Assembly: GCF_040958095.1 (NCBI RefSeq)
Contig: NC_091193.1
Coordinates: 35,414,617 to 35,478,616 of the forward strand
Origin: Procambarus clarkii
Lineage: Eukaryota > Arthropoda > Malacostraca > Decapoda > Cambaridae
DNA length: 64,000 bases
Direction of reading: 5' to 3'
Part shown: positions 35,315 to 45,746 of the stretch, one piece after another
Numbering within the stretch: the stretch's first letter is position 1
How the letters are laid out: each line of letters starts with the position of its first letter
Notes under the pieces: model-generated
What the model was told of the DNA's origin: nothing
What the model saw: the letters and a program-made list of their open reading frames with translations, nothing else
Databases searched by the model: none
Position numbers and translations under genes: made by a program

Positions 35315-35372
35315 CAAACACACACACACAACCAATCGCACACACAAACACGCACACACACACACACACACA
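35315..35372. repeat. (CA)n microsatellite at LINE 5' junction
   Basis: Imperfect CA repeats ending exactly where the truncated LINE starts (ATGATGGTTTAATC). It is likely the 3' tail of an earlier insertion of the same LINE family. Confidence 0.8.
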
Positions 35373-37339
35373 TGATGGTTTAATCAGAGATGTAGGCTAG
35401 CTAAGCAGCAAAGTAAAAGGGCATGGAGAAACTATAGGAATAACAGGACACTGGAGAGCAGAGAAAGATACCAGAATGTCAGGATGAGAAGAGAGGCAGA
35501 AAGACAATACGAAAATGACATCGCAAGCAAGGCAAAGACTCAGCCTAAATTGTTGCCTAGCCACATCAGGAGAAAAACAACAGATAAGGAACAGGTTATG
35601 CAATTAAGGATAGGGGCGGAAGGATTCACTACAAATGACAAGGAAGTGTGTGAGGAATTGAGTAAGAAATTCCAGGAGTTCTTCACCTTAGAGCAAGGAG
35701 AAATTCCAGAGGTAAGTGTGGGAATAGCTAACCAGGAACCACTGGAAGAGTTTGAGATTACCAGCGGGGAAGTAAGGAAGTGTTTACTAGAGTTGGATGT
35801 GACAAAGGCTATAAGCCCAGATGGAATCTCCCCCTGGGTTCTAAAGGAAGGAGCAGGAGAACTGTGCCTACCACTCTCCATAGTGTATAACAAATCACTG
35901 GCAAAAGGGGAACTGCCAGATATTTGGAAAGCAGCTAACGTAGTCCCGATATACAAGAAAGGGGATAGACAGGAGGCACTGAACTACAGGCCTGTGTCCC
36001 TAACCTGCATACCATGCAAGCTGATGGAGAAGATTGTGCGAAAAAAACTAGTGGAGCATCTGGAGCGAAGGAACTTTGTAACACACCATCAACATGGTTT
36101 CAGAGATGGCAGCTCCTGTCTCACAGGGTTACTTGAATTCTACAACCAGGCAACAAATATAAGGCAAGAAAGAGAAGGGTGGGCCGACTGCATATTTTAG
36201 GTTTGTCAGAAAGCCTTTGATACAGTGCCACACAAGAGGCTAGTGCGAAAGTTGGAGACGCAGGCTGGAGTGAAAGGGAAGGTACTCTGGTGGATAGAGG
36301 AGTACCTAAGCAACAGGAGACAACGAGTCTGTGTGAGGGGTGAGGTCTCAGATTGGCGAGACGTTACAAGTGGAGTCCCGCAGGGGTCAGTCCTTGGACC
36401 TATACTGTTTCTGGTATATGTAAATGATCTCCCAGAGGGTATAGATTCGTTCCTCTCAATGTTTGCCGACGATACAAAAATTATGAGGAGGATTGAAACA
36501 GAGGATGATAGTAGGCGGCTACAAGATGATCTAGATAGACTGAGTGAATGGTCCAACAAATGGCTGTTGAAGTTCAACCCGAGTAAATGCAAAGTAATGA
36601 AACTAGGCAGTGGAAACAAGAGGCCAGACACAGGATACAGAATAGGAGATGAAGTACTTAATGAAACAGAGAGAAAGATCTAGGAGTTGATATCACACCA
36701 AACCTGTCTCCTGAAGCCCACATAAAGAGAATAACGTCTGCGGCATATGCGAGGCTGGCTAACATCAGAACGGCGTTCAGGAACCTGTGTAAGGAATCAT
36801 TCAGAATCTTGTACACAACATATGTAAGACCAATCCTGGAGTATGCGGCCCCAGCATGGAGCCCGTACCTTGTCAAGCACAAGACGAAGCTGGAAAAAGT
36901 CCAAAGGTATGCTACAAGACTAGTCCCAGAACTAAGAGGCATGAGTTATGAGGAAAGGCTGTGGGAAATGCACCTTACGACACTGGAAGACAGAAGAGTA
37001 AGGGGGACATGATCAAAACCTACAAAATCCTCAGGGGAATCGACCGGGTAAACAAGGATGAGCTATTCAACACTGGAGGAACGCGAACAAGGGGACACAG
37101 GTGGAAGCTGAGTACCCAAATGAGCCACATAGACATTAGAAAGAACTTTTTCAGTGTCAGAGTAGTTAGTAAATGGAGTGCACTAGGAAGTGATGTGGTG
37201 GAGGCTGACTCCATACACAGTTTCAAATGTAGATATGATAGAGCCCAGTAGGCTCAGGAATCTGTACACTAGTTGATTGACGGTTGAGAGGCGGGACCAA
37301 AGAGCCAGAGCTCAACCCCCGCAAGCACAATTAGGTGAG
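35373..37339 (+). pseudogene. 5'-truncated LINE: RT domain and 3' end (CR1/L2-like)
   Basis: The frame 35484-36197 plus its continuation to 36683 contains the RT domain: SPDGISPWVLKEGAGEL, WKAANVVPIYKKGDRQEALNYRPVSLT, HQHGFRDGSSCLTGLLEF, then a TAG stop at 36198-36200, KAFDTVPHKRL, VTSGVPQGSVLGPILFLVYVNDLP and FADDTKI. The end of the protein (36700-37250: YVRPILEYAAPAWSPYL, EKVQRYATRL, FFSVRVVSKWSALG) is in other frames. The endonuclease is absent, as expected from 5' truncation. The 3' terminus 'cccccgcaagcacaattaggtgagtaca' runs into (CA)n. The clade is inferred from RT motif style. Confidence 0.85.
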
Positions 37340-37361
37340 TACACACACACACACACACATA
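37340..37361 (+). repeat. (CA)n tail of the LINE
   Basis: A short CA array directly after GTGAGTA, read as the LINE's own 3' simple-repeat tail; the family seeds CA microsatellites. Confidence 0.75.
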
Positions 37362-37383
37362 ATAAATATCTTGTTAAAAATTC

Positions 37384-37467
37384 TGTGGCCCGGGTTCGGT
37401 TCCCGGATCAGGCACAAACAAATGGGCATAGTTTCTTTCACCCTGATGTACCTGTTACCTAGCAGTA
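37384..37467 (+). mobile_element. SINE 3' fragment
   Basis: Contains a B box (GGGTTCGGTTCCCGG) and the shared body TAGTTTCTTTCACCCTGATG and TTACCTAGCAGTAA of the 11291 SINE family. It is truncated at both ends and joined directly to the 22-bp minisatellite. Confidence 0.75.
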
Positions 37468-37548
37468 ACTCTTAGTCTCCTCCACACCCACTCCTAGTCT
37501 CCTCTACACTCACAACCAGTCTTCTCCACACTCACTTTTAGTCTCCTC
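37468..37548. repeat. 22-bp minisatellite, left part
   Basis: About four units of ACTCCTAGTCTCCTCCACAC-CC, interrupted at 37549 by LTR element 2 and resuming at 45747. Confidence 0.9.
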
Positions 37549-37717
37549 TGTTACCTATCGTTCGTTACGGCTCGAAACCCTAACAACAGCATGGACCTTA
37601 ATTATCTAGGGCTACTACAAACTGCTGTTCTCAAGAGCGGGTCACTAGTGTAACCCCATGATAAGTACAACGCAACGTTATAAATTTCTCCCGTAGGACT
37701 GAAGAAATAGACATATA

Positions 37718-37748
<31 letters not shown>

Positions 37749-38349
37749 TAACAATATAATCAATATTATATCAAGTATAGATGGACCACTATTAAAGTAA
37801 AATCAAAATACTGTCTCTCCCAAAATAAAAATCTACTACATGACACAACAACAAGTAATCAGACTTATCTCCCACATGTTATTCCTTCTGGTCCCTTGAA
37901 GCTACTAACTACTCGGCTGTCGCTACCCATAATCCTCTCCCCCTCTGCCTCATCCAGGATGAGGGATGGAAAATACAGACTTTTTAATATTTAAAACTAA
38001 TTGAACAACCACTTGTTCTCAAAACACATAAGAATGCAAATTAAATATAATAGTTACTTTCAAAATATATAAGTTACAATGCCACCTGCTTAATTACAGT
38101 AAATTAACACAATATACTTAAAGTAAAAGTGACATCTGGAACTCCCATAACTGAACAGGTCCAGCAATTCTAATTTCCCGAATCTAACAGGTATTAGACG
38201 TGTGAAGAGCCACCGCGCTCCTGTCACCACTGACATTGCCACACCACACGATAATTTACCAAAATATAATATGTGTACATATATGATGAAATGGAACAGA
38301 ATAAGTTTATTTTAAATTTATATACGTATCCAGCTAGGAGTACGTAACA
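37549..38349 (-). mobile_element. 3' LTR of element 2
   Basis: Direct repeat of 44954-45746, bounded by TGTTACCTAT and GTACGTAACA. On the minus (coding) strand it is the downstream LTR, preceded by a purine tract (TTGGAGGTGGAAG at 38350-38362). Flanking 5-mers are TCCTC and TCCTT, a target duplication with one mismatch or blurred by the minisatellite. Confidence 0.9.
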
Positions 38350-38938
38350 CTTCCACCTCCAAGAAAAAAATTGCAATGAATTGAAGATCAATGGCATTTT
38401 TTCCAAAGTAAAATGTATGACACTTGAGATTTATGGTATTAAGTACACCAAACATGTAAAAGTAATAAGAACACATTTCTGGACAAAAATGAAAACACTC
38501 CAAATATATTCTTACAGGAAACTCAGAAATTTCAGTGTTATGACTATGTTCTACAAATGTTTCACTGTAGTATGCAAATTTATCTCTCCAGGGTACTATC
38601 TCATTTATTTCACTTTGTTTCAGATCATATTTCACACACCTATCAACAACATTATCATGAATAGAATTGTCAATAAAGGTAGCTGCTTTCACACAGTTAT
38701 CACGGCAATTTATCTTTCTATCTATTTCTACTATTTCTCTAAGATCATTCCCGTATTTCCATGTTATCCCTTTTTCACATGGTGAATTTTTCCAAGACAG
38801 ATTCCATTTTCCATTACTCCCTTTTTCTGGAGCTGAACTGCTTAATTGAAGCTGACTGGATGTACAGTAGATTTGGGACTTCTCCTGGGTATGCTCTGAC
38901 AAAGACATCTGCTCTTCATCACTCTTGATCCTCCACAC
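38318..38938 (-). pseudogene. Duplicate of the 40208-40828 frame
   Basis: Identical 206-residue frame in the first copy of the duplication, ending in the true 3' LTR. Confidence 0.7.
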
Positions 38939-39951
38939 CTATTCCACGCGAGAGTATGTGGAACACATACTCTCGCCCAATGGATACTAAAATTAGAGAA
39001 ATTAACATTAAACCTCACAATTATGTATAAAACTTTCCCATTCATAGAACCTTCCGAAACACAACACAACAACTTAGCAAACCTTTGACCTTCAAACCAA
39101 GAAATACAACCCAAGATAAGTGCAAAGGCTACCTGATCGAACTGACTCAGATGATCCATAAGGAACACAGAAATCAATTTCCTCATAACTCTGTCATAAC
39201 GACCAGTGAAAGAAAACAGGCATATGCCTAGGCACCATATCTCAATCATAACTCCGAAGACAAGTTCACACCCTCTGATGGTGAACTTGAACACAACACA
39301 CACTTTCATCAACCGTCTAGTCTTCCAAGGGACTAAATACAACATGCCAAAAACTTGACAACCCTCACCATCACTTCCCAAGTGATTTACGTCTGATGAC
39401 AAACAATCAACCAAGAAGTTTAAGGGTCTTAACATCTTGAAGATGCACAGCAGATCACCTGGGAAACCCCCAAGGACAATCTGAAACCCTTTACAATGAT
39501 TAACACTAGGTAGGATAACTTTATCCCCCAACTTGAAATTCACACCTGAAGCCTCAAACATCTGCTCCCCAGTTTGATTTAATCCTTCACCATCATTATG
39601 ATGCTGAAAGTCAACTCCAATATGACTCTGAAAGTCAACACCACACTTAAGTGGAACATACACTTTTATCACTCGTGCATCAAAATAAACTGGATCTGAA
39701 TATAGAGACACTGCTCTAGTATAACTCACCACTTCCTCAGAACAACTGGATGCACAACCTACTTGAGTAAACTCTCTCTGCTCAACCTCAAGGCTGGACA
39801 AAGATGTCCCACAGTCCATTACTTCACAAGAAAATGGCTCCTGCAGAATAAAAGTAGATTTCAACATCCTACACACACTCTGACTCATTTTACACAATGA
39901 GAAATACTTACTCCACATGTAATGAGAATCACAAACCATAAAACTCCGCAA
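38842..39951 (-). pseudogene. Duplicate of the element 2 3' ORF (truncated)
   Basis: Same protein as the last 369 residues of 40732-42120, created by the 1,890-bp duplication. Its upstream part is replaced by LTR sequence at the junction, so it has lost its natural start. Confidence 0.7.
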
Positions 39952-40207
39952 CTTAGATCCAATTGATACTTTACTACTCTCAATTACAGTAAATTAACAC
40001 AATATACTTAAAGTAAAAGTGACATCTGGAACTCCCATAACTGAACAGGTCCAGCAATTCTAATTTCCCGAATCTAACAGGTATTAGACGTGTGAAGAGC
40101 CACCGCGCTCCTGTCACCACTGACATTGCCACACCACACGATAATTTACCAAAATATAATATGTGTACATATATGATGAAATGGAACAGAATAAGTTTAT
40201 TTTAAAT

Positions 40208-40828
40208 TTATATACGTATCCAGCTAGGAGTACGTAACACTTCCACCTCCAAGAAAAAAATTGCAATGAATTGAAGATCAATGGCATTTTTTCCAAAGTA
40301 AAATGTATGACACTTGAGATTTATGGTATTAAGTACACCAAACATGTAAAAGTAATAAGAACACATTTCTGGACAAAAATGAAAACACTCCAAATATATT
40401 CTTACAGGAAACTCAGAAATTTCAGTGTTATGACTATGTTCTACAAATGTTTCACTGTAGTATGCAAATTTATCTCTCCAGGGTACTATCTCATTTATTT
40501 CACTTTGTTTCAGATCATATTTCACACACCTATCAACAACATTATCATGAATAGAATTGTCAATAAAGGTAGCTGCTTTCACACAGTTATCACGGCAATT
40601 TATCTTTCTATCTATTTCTACTATTTCTCTAAGATCATTCCCGTATTTCCATGTTATCCCTTTTTCACATGGTGAATTTTTCCAAGACAGATTCCATTTT
40701 CCATTACTCCCTTTTTCTGGAGCTGAACTGCTTAATTGAAGCTGACTGGATGTACAGTAGATTTGGGACTTCTCCTGGGTATGCTCTGACAAAGACATCT
40801 GCTCTTCATCACTCTTGATCCTCCACAC
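40208..40828 (-). pseudogene. Element 2 3' ORF, last part (second copy)
   Basis: A 206-residue frame overlapping the end of the preceding ORF in another frame: MWRIKSDEEQMSLSEHTQEK, Cys-bearing middle (INCRDNCVKAATFIDNSI), and a hydrophobic C-terminal segment that runs into the LTR. The position before the 3' LTR fits an extra (possibly envelope-derived) ORF, but nothing in it proves that. It is identical to 38318-38938. Confidence 0.4.
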
Positions 40829-42120
40829 CTATTCCACGCGAGAGTATGTGGAACACATACTCTCGCCCAATGGATACTAAAATTAGAGAAATTAACATTA
40901 AACCTCACAATTATGTATAAAACTTTCCCATTCATAGAACCTTCCGAAACACAACACAACAACTTAGCAAACCTTTGACCTTCAAACCAAGAAATACAAC
41001 CCAAGATAAGTGCAAAGGCTACCTGATCGAACTGACTCAGATGATCCATAAGGAACACAGAAATCAATTTCCTCATAACTCTGTCATAACGACCAGTGAA
41101 AGAAAACAGGCATATGCCTAGGCACCATATCTCAATCATAACTCCGAAGACAAGTTCACACCCTCTGATGGTGAACTTGAACACAACACACACTTTCATC
41201 AACCGTCTAGTCTTCCAAGGGACTAAATACAACATGCCAAAAACTTGACAACCCTCACCATCACTTCCCAAGTGATTTACGTCTGATGACAAACAATCAA
41301 CCAAGAAGTTTAAGGGTCTTAACATCTTGAAGATGCACAGCAGATCACCTGGGAAACCCCCAAGGACAATCTGAAACCCTTTACAATGATTAACACTAGG
41401 TAGGATAACTTTATCCCCCAACTTGAAATTCACACCTGAAGCCTCAAACATCTGCTCCCCAGTTTGATTTAATCCTTCACCATCATTATGATGCTGAAAG
41501 TCAACTCCAATATGACTCTGAAAGTCAACACCACACTTAAGTGGAACATACACTTTTATCACTCGTGCATCAAAATAAACTGGATCTGAATATAGAGACA
41601 CTGCTCTAGTATAACTCACCACTTCCTCAGAACAACTGGATGCACAACCTACTTGAGTAAACTCTCTCTGCTCAACCTCAAGGCTGGACAAAGATGTCCC
41701 ACAGTCCATTACTTCACAAGAAAATGGCTCCTGCAGAATAAAAGTAGATTTCAACATCCTACACACACTCTGACTCATTTTACACAATGAGAAATACTTA
41801 CTCCACATGTAATGAGAATCACAAACCATAAAACTCCGCAACTTAGATCCAATTGATACTTTACTACTCTCAATGGTTTTACCAAAATTTCCTCCCATGA
41901 CTTCTGGAGCTGCCTGGAGTACTGTCTGCTCACAATCAATAATAACACTACCAAGCTGGGTCACATCCTCACAGACAACTGAAGAGGGAGGCTCAATGGT
42001 TCTCCATCTACTCGACAGAAGCTGATCCTCTGGCTGCTTTCCCACACTCTCCAGAACTGGATCTACAGTACAGACTGTCTCCTTGCTTCTCTCTGAAATC
42101 TTAGGGTCAGTTCTACTCAA
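40732..42120 (-). pseudogene. Element 2 3' ORF, first part
   Basis: A 462-residue frame downstream of the protease. Early part: ERSKETVCTVDPVLESVG and GSVIIDCEQTVLQAAPEV; middle: IKVYVPLKCGVDFQSHIG and FKLGDKVILPSVNHCKGF; later a hydrophobic, Cys-rich stretch (KVCVVFKFTIRGCELVFGVM, WCLGICLFSF). No RT, RNase H or integrase motifs. LGDKVILP resembles the chromatin-end region of integrases, so the middle may be an integrase C-terminal relic. Otherwise unrecognised. It is out of frame with the protease upstream and with the next ORF downstream. Confidence 0.5.
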
Positions 42121-42229
42121 TGCACATAAATTAAGGGAATCTGAAGCGAGCGGGCAAGTAACAGGTAGTTTGACCTCCTCCCCTATACTATCACCTTGAC
42201 TAGGGTGAGGCAGGGCCTCTACAACAGAC

Positions 42230-43234
42230 TTACTCTCGACAACTGATTCTAAACTTGGAGTGAGCGGGAATACTTATGCCAACCCGACATCTTGTCCTAA
42301 ACCGTTCACTTGGCTGGAATACAATAGTCGTGGATTTTAAGTTTCTCTCAACTCCTGGCACAACGTCCGTAGTGAGCGGGCAAGACAATGGTACATGGAC
42401 ATCCTTTCCCAATTTATTGGAATAAAGCAGAGTCATAGTATCAGGCTTACTCTCAACAACTAGGTCGGCCACACAGGAATCTGGAACAACCACATCCCAC
42501 TTCTCCACTGAAGGGGTACTGGTTACTGGAACAAATGCTTGAGTAACAACATTAGAACTGACAACTGGATTTATAATAGTACTGACATCAGCACAGGTAG
42601 AATGGACAAAACCATCTTCTACAACAGGTTGTTCATTCATAGAACTAATTTCAGCACAGGCAGAATAAACATGGTCTGTAACTGGCTGTTTACACAAACG
42701 GGGATCAATCTCACCCACAACATGATTTATGGCCACATCATTACCCAATATAACATCCACACCTGGGATGGGCAACTGTGTACTAACACCCACAATGCAT
42801 AAACTTGGTGTAATGGTGGATCTGAAATTAATGTCTATTAGAGGTACAGTCTTACATCCTGCAACACTCTGAAGAACTACAAACTTTCCAGTCTCTCTCT
42901 TTTCCACATCAGAAAGAATACTGGATGAAATTATGGTTTGGGAAGCACCTGTATCACGAAGAATAACCACTGGCTTCCACTTCCCATTAATACACAAAAC
43001 TTCACCTGAAGACATATATGGTGAATACTGTTTCACCCAATTGGGGTTCACAGTTACATGTTTATTAGTAAGTTTATTTTGCACACCTCTACAACAAATG
43101 AGACCAGTTGGTCGTAACTCAGGGTGCAATATAAAACAGGAATTAATTCCATGGCCTTTTCTCTTACAATGGGAACAAGACCTTACAGTGGACACACTGG
43201 TAGAACCAACTAGAAGGTTTAGAAGTAACCTCAT
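42230..43234 (-). CDS. Element 2 zinc knuckle and retropepsin
   Basis: A 334-residue frame. Residues about 20-33 form a CCHC knuckle (CSHCKRKGHGINSC). Residues 85-105 hold VVILRDTGASQTIISSSIL, the D-T-G active site of a retropepsin, and about 150-165 PGVDVILGNDVAINHV is the second conserved strand. The tail is a long linker with repeated VH(S)TCADVS/VYSACAEIS units. It overlaps the end of gag by 71 nt in the +1 frame, so expression would need a frameshift, or one indel separates them. The frame then shifts again before 42120. No RT follows. Confidence 0.75.
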   Translation of the reverse strand: MRLLLNLLVGSTSVSTVRSCSHCKRKGHGINSCFILHPELRPTGLICCRGVQNKLTNKHVTVNPNWVKQYSPYMSSGEVLCINGKWKPVVILRDTGASQTIISSSILSDVEKRETGKFVVLQSVAGCKTVPLIDINFRSTITPSLCIVGVSTQLPIPGVDVILGNDVAINHVVGEIDPRLCKQPVTDHVYSACAEISSMNEQPVVEDGFVHSTCADVSTIINPVVSSNVVTQAFVPVTSTPSVEKWDVVVPDSCVADLVVESKPDTMTLLYSNKLGKDVHVPLSCPLTTDVVPGVERNLKSTTIVFQPSERFRTRCRVGISIPAHSKFRISCRE

Positions 43235-44651
43235 TATTATTTGACATTCCTGACAATGAAGTAGCAGGGTTAGGTTTTGTAAGAGAAGAGCTCATGGGAG
43301 TAACTGGAGCACTAGGACTGGATGGATTCTGATAAGGAGTTCGGTGAGCATTATAATTTAATCTACGACTAGACTTAGGTGAAGTGGCCGTAAACTGGGC
43401 CTTAGTCAACAACTCATGCTCATCCGCGAGCTTTGACAGTTCATAAATGTCTGTTACATTCTTTTGTTCTGCCATAAAAGTAGACAACTTGTCTGGGAGA
43501 CATGACAATACTTCTTCCATGATAAGAAGATTCTTTAGAGCATCATACTCGGTTACTGAAAGTGACTTTAACCATCTGTTGCAAAAATTCATCTTTTGAC
43601 GAGTAAAATCAGCTTTTGTCTGATCACTTACCCTCCTTAGGTTCCGAAACTTCTGCCTGTGTGCCTCTGGATTTATTTGATACGCATTTAAGATCTTTTT
43701 CTTTACAAATTCATAATCAAAGCCATGAGCGTCAGGTAGGGATGTAAAAACCTCCTGACTACGCCCCTTAAATTGAGACTGCATGATTGCTACCCATTGA
43801 TCCCTTGGCCAGTTCATACTGATTGCAATCTTATAAAAATGTGCAAAGAAAACCTCAGGATCCTCCTCATTAAACTTTAGTAACTCTCTATACTTATTCA
43901 TCCTTATGGGATTGTTATCACTATTTGTTGAAACATTACTAGTATTTCCATGCCCAGCTGCCATACGCTGTGATTCAAGCCTGAAGTTTGTGTCAGGTAT
44001 TTGTTGTTGAATCTCTAATTGCCTAGTTTGTTCCTCGGCTTGTTGCTTCTTTGTTGCTTCTTGTTGCAACTGCATTAAACCTTTCTGGTTTTGTGCTGCA
44101 ATTTCTAAACGCCTAGTCTCAAGCTCCCTCTGCTGAGCTTCAGCCTCTAATAATTTCTGTTCCTTTAAAGCTTCAATCTCTAATAATTTCTGTTCCTTTT
44201 GAGCTTCAAGCTCTAATTGTTTCTTTTCCTTTTGAGCTTCAAGCTCTAATTGTTTCTGTTCCTTTTGAGCTTCAAGCTCTAATTGTTTCTGTTCCTTTTG
44301 AGCTTCAAGCTCTAATTGTTTCTGTTCCTTTTGAGCTTCAAGCTCTAATTGTTTCTGTTCCTTTTGAGCTTCAAGCTCTAATTGACGAGCTTCTAACTCA
44401 AGACGCTTTAACGTCATCTGATCACTTGACTCCTCTCTTAACTCCTCCAGAATTTCTTCGTCTAACACTCCATTCTCAACAAAATGCGTCACAATGACTT
44501 TCATAATTTGGGTTTTAACCATTCTATTGTTGGCGATCAAATCCAACTGATTTGCCATTTGTACTAACTCAGACTTTTTTAGGCTCTTAATTCCCTCAAA
44601 GTCTGGATGAGCCAACAACGACAACACTTGACTCTCCATCGTTACTAACAC
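43164..44651 (-). CDS. Gag of LTR element 2, open
   Basis: A 495-residue open frame. Residues 1-75 are an N-terminal helical domain (MESQVLSLLAHPDFEGIKSL). About 80-215 is a coiled coil with seven or so repeats of LELEAQKEQKQ, matched by tandem repeats in the DNA. About 250-430 is the gag core (FNEEDPEVFFAHFYKIAISM, WVAIMQSQFKGRSQEVFTSL, NPEAHRQKFRNLRRVSDQTK), like gag of other arthropod gypsy-type elements. The C-terminus ends at YQCVHCKVLFPL, just where the knuckle begins in another frame. It would form the particle shell. Confidence 0.85.
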   Translation of the reverse strand: MLVTMESQVLSLLAHPDFEGIKSLKKSELVQMANQLDLIANNRMVKTQIMKVIVTHFVENGVLDEEILEELREESSDQMTLKRLELEARQLELEAQKEQKQLELEAQKEQKQLELEAQKEQKQLELEAQKEQKQLELEAQKEKKQLELEAQKEQKLLEIEALKEQKLLEAEAQQRELETRRLEIAAQNQKGLMQLQQEATKKQQAEEQTRQLEIQQQIPDTNFRLESQRMAAGHGNTSNVSTNSDNNPIRMNKYRELLKFNEEDPEVFFAHFYKIAISMNWPRDQWVAIMQSQFKGRSQEVFTSLPDAHGFDYEFVKKKILNAYQINPEAHRQKFRNLRRVSDQTKADFTRQKMNFCNRWLKSLSVTEYDALKNLLIMEEVLSCLPDKLSTFMAEQKNVTDIYELSKLADEHELLTKAQFTATSPKSSRRLNYNAHRTPYQNPSSPSAPVTPMSSSLTKPNPATSLSGMSNNNEVTSKPSSWFYQCVHCKVLFPL

Positions 44652-44953
44652 TTGGTACTTGATTCACAACAACAATTAAAACAATGGCACTGCACTACAC
44701 TTCACTGTAAAATTGTCAGAACACTAAAAATTCGCTTGGCCTCACTGCAAAAACAAAATATATAGGATGACTTACCTCAAAATCGTGAAACGTTGTTACT
44801 TGACACACAGGAAGGCTTGCTTGGCACATGGAATAGTTTGTAAAGAAACACATAGACACTTAACACACTAGTACCTAGGAAGGCAAGGTTAGATTAGCAC
44901 AGTTAAGTTTAAGTGGGAACAATATTTCCTGGCACAGGCCCCCATAACTCTTG
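44652..44953 (-). promoter_or_regulatory. Element 2 leader
   Basis: About 300 bp between the upstream LTR and gag. Minus-strand sequence next to the LTR is AGAGTTATGGGGGCCTG; TGGGGGCCTG is a candidate primer-binding site a few bases from the LTR edge. tRNA not assigned. Confidence 0.45.
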
Positions 44954-45746
44954 TTACCTATCGTTTGCTACGGCTCGAAACCCTAACAACAGCATGGATC
45001 TTAATTATCTAGGGCTACTACAAACTGCTGTTCTCAAGAGCGGGTCACTAGTGTAACCCCATGATAAGTACAACACAACGTTATAAATTTCTCCCTTAGG
45101 ACTGAAGAAATAGACATATAACTTTATATATATATATATATATATATTAACAATAAAATCAATATTATATCAAGTACAGATGGTCCACTATTAAAGTAAA
45201 ATCAAAATACTGTCTCTCCCAAAATAAAAATCTACTACATGACACAACAACAAGTAATCAGACTTATCTCCCACATGTTATTCCTTCTGGTCCCTTGAAG
45301 CTATTGACTACTCGGCTGTCGCTACCCATAATCCTCTCCCCCTCTGCCTCATCCAGGATGAGGGATGGAAAATACAGACTTTTTAATATTTAAAACTAAT
45401 TGAACAACCACTTGTTCTCAAAACACATAAGAATGCAAATTAAATATAATAGTTACTTTCAAAATATATAAGTTACAATGTCACCTGTTTAATTACAGTA
45501 AATTAACACAATATATTTAAAGTAAAAGTGACATCTGGAACTCCCATAACTGAACAGGTCCAGCAATTCTAATTTCCCAAATCTAACAGGTATTAGACAT
45601 GTGAAGAGCCACCGCGCTCCTGTCCCCACTGACATTGCCACACCACACGATAATTTACCAAAATATAATGTGTACATATATGATGAAATGGAACAGAATA
45701 AGTTTATTTTAAATTTATATACGTATCCAGCTAGGAGTACGTAACA
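44954..45746 (-). mobile_element. 5' LTR of element 2
   Basis: TGTTACCTAT...GTACGTAACA, about 98 percent like 37549-38349 by eye (a few substitutions, a shorter AT run, 2-bp indel at 'aatataatgtg'). Relative to the minus-strand genes it is upstream. Confidence 0.9.

Larger units (their letters stand above)
38092..41871. repeat. 1,890-bp tandem duplication inside element 2
   Basis: 38092-39981 and 39982-41871 appear identical by eye, including all reading frames. Each unit carries the last about 258 bp of the LTR (to its GTAACA edge) plus 1.63 kb of interior. The junction is CTCTC-AAT-TACAG, where 'AAT' is common to the right edge (CTCAATGG) and left edge (TTAATTAC): a 3-bp microhomology. Either a very recent duplication or an assembly artefact. 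Confidence 0.93.

Noticed and set aside
38381-38785. 134-residue plus-strand frame, twice in the window
   Set aside because: Antisense to the element 2 3' ORF; it is repeated at 40271-40675 only because of the 1,890-bp duplication.
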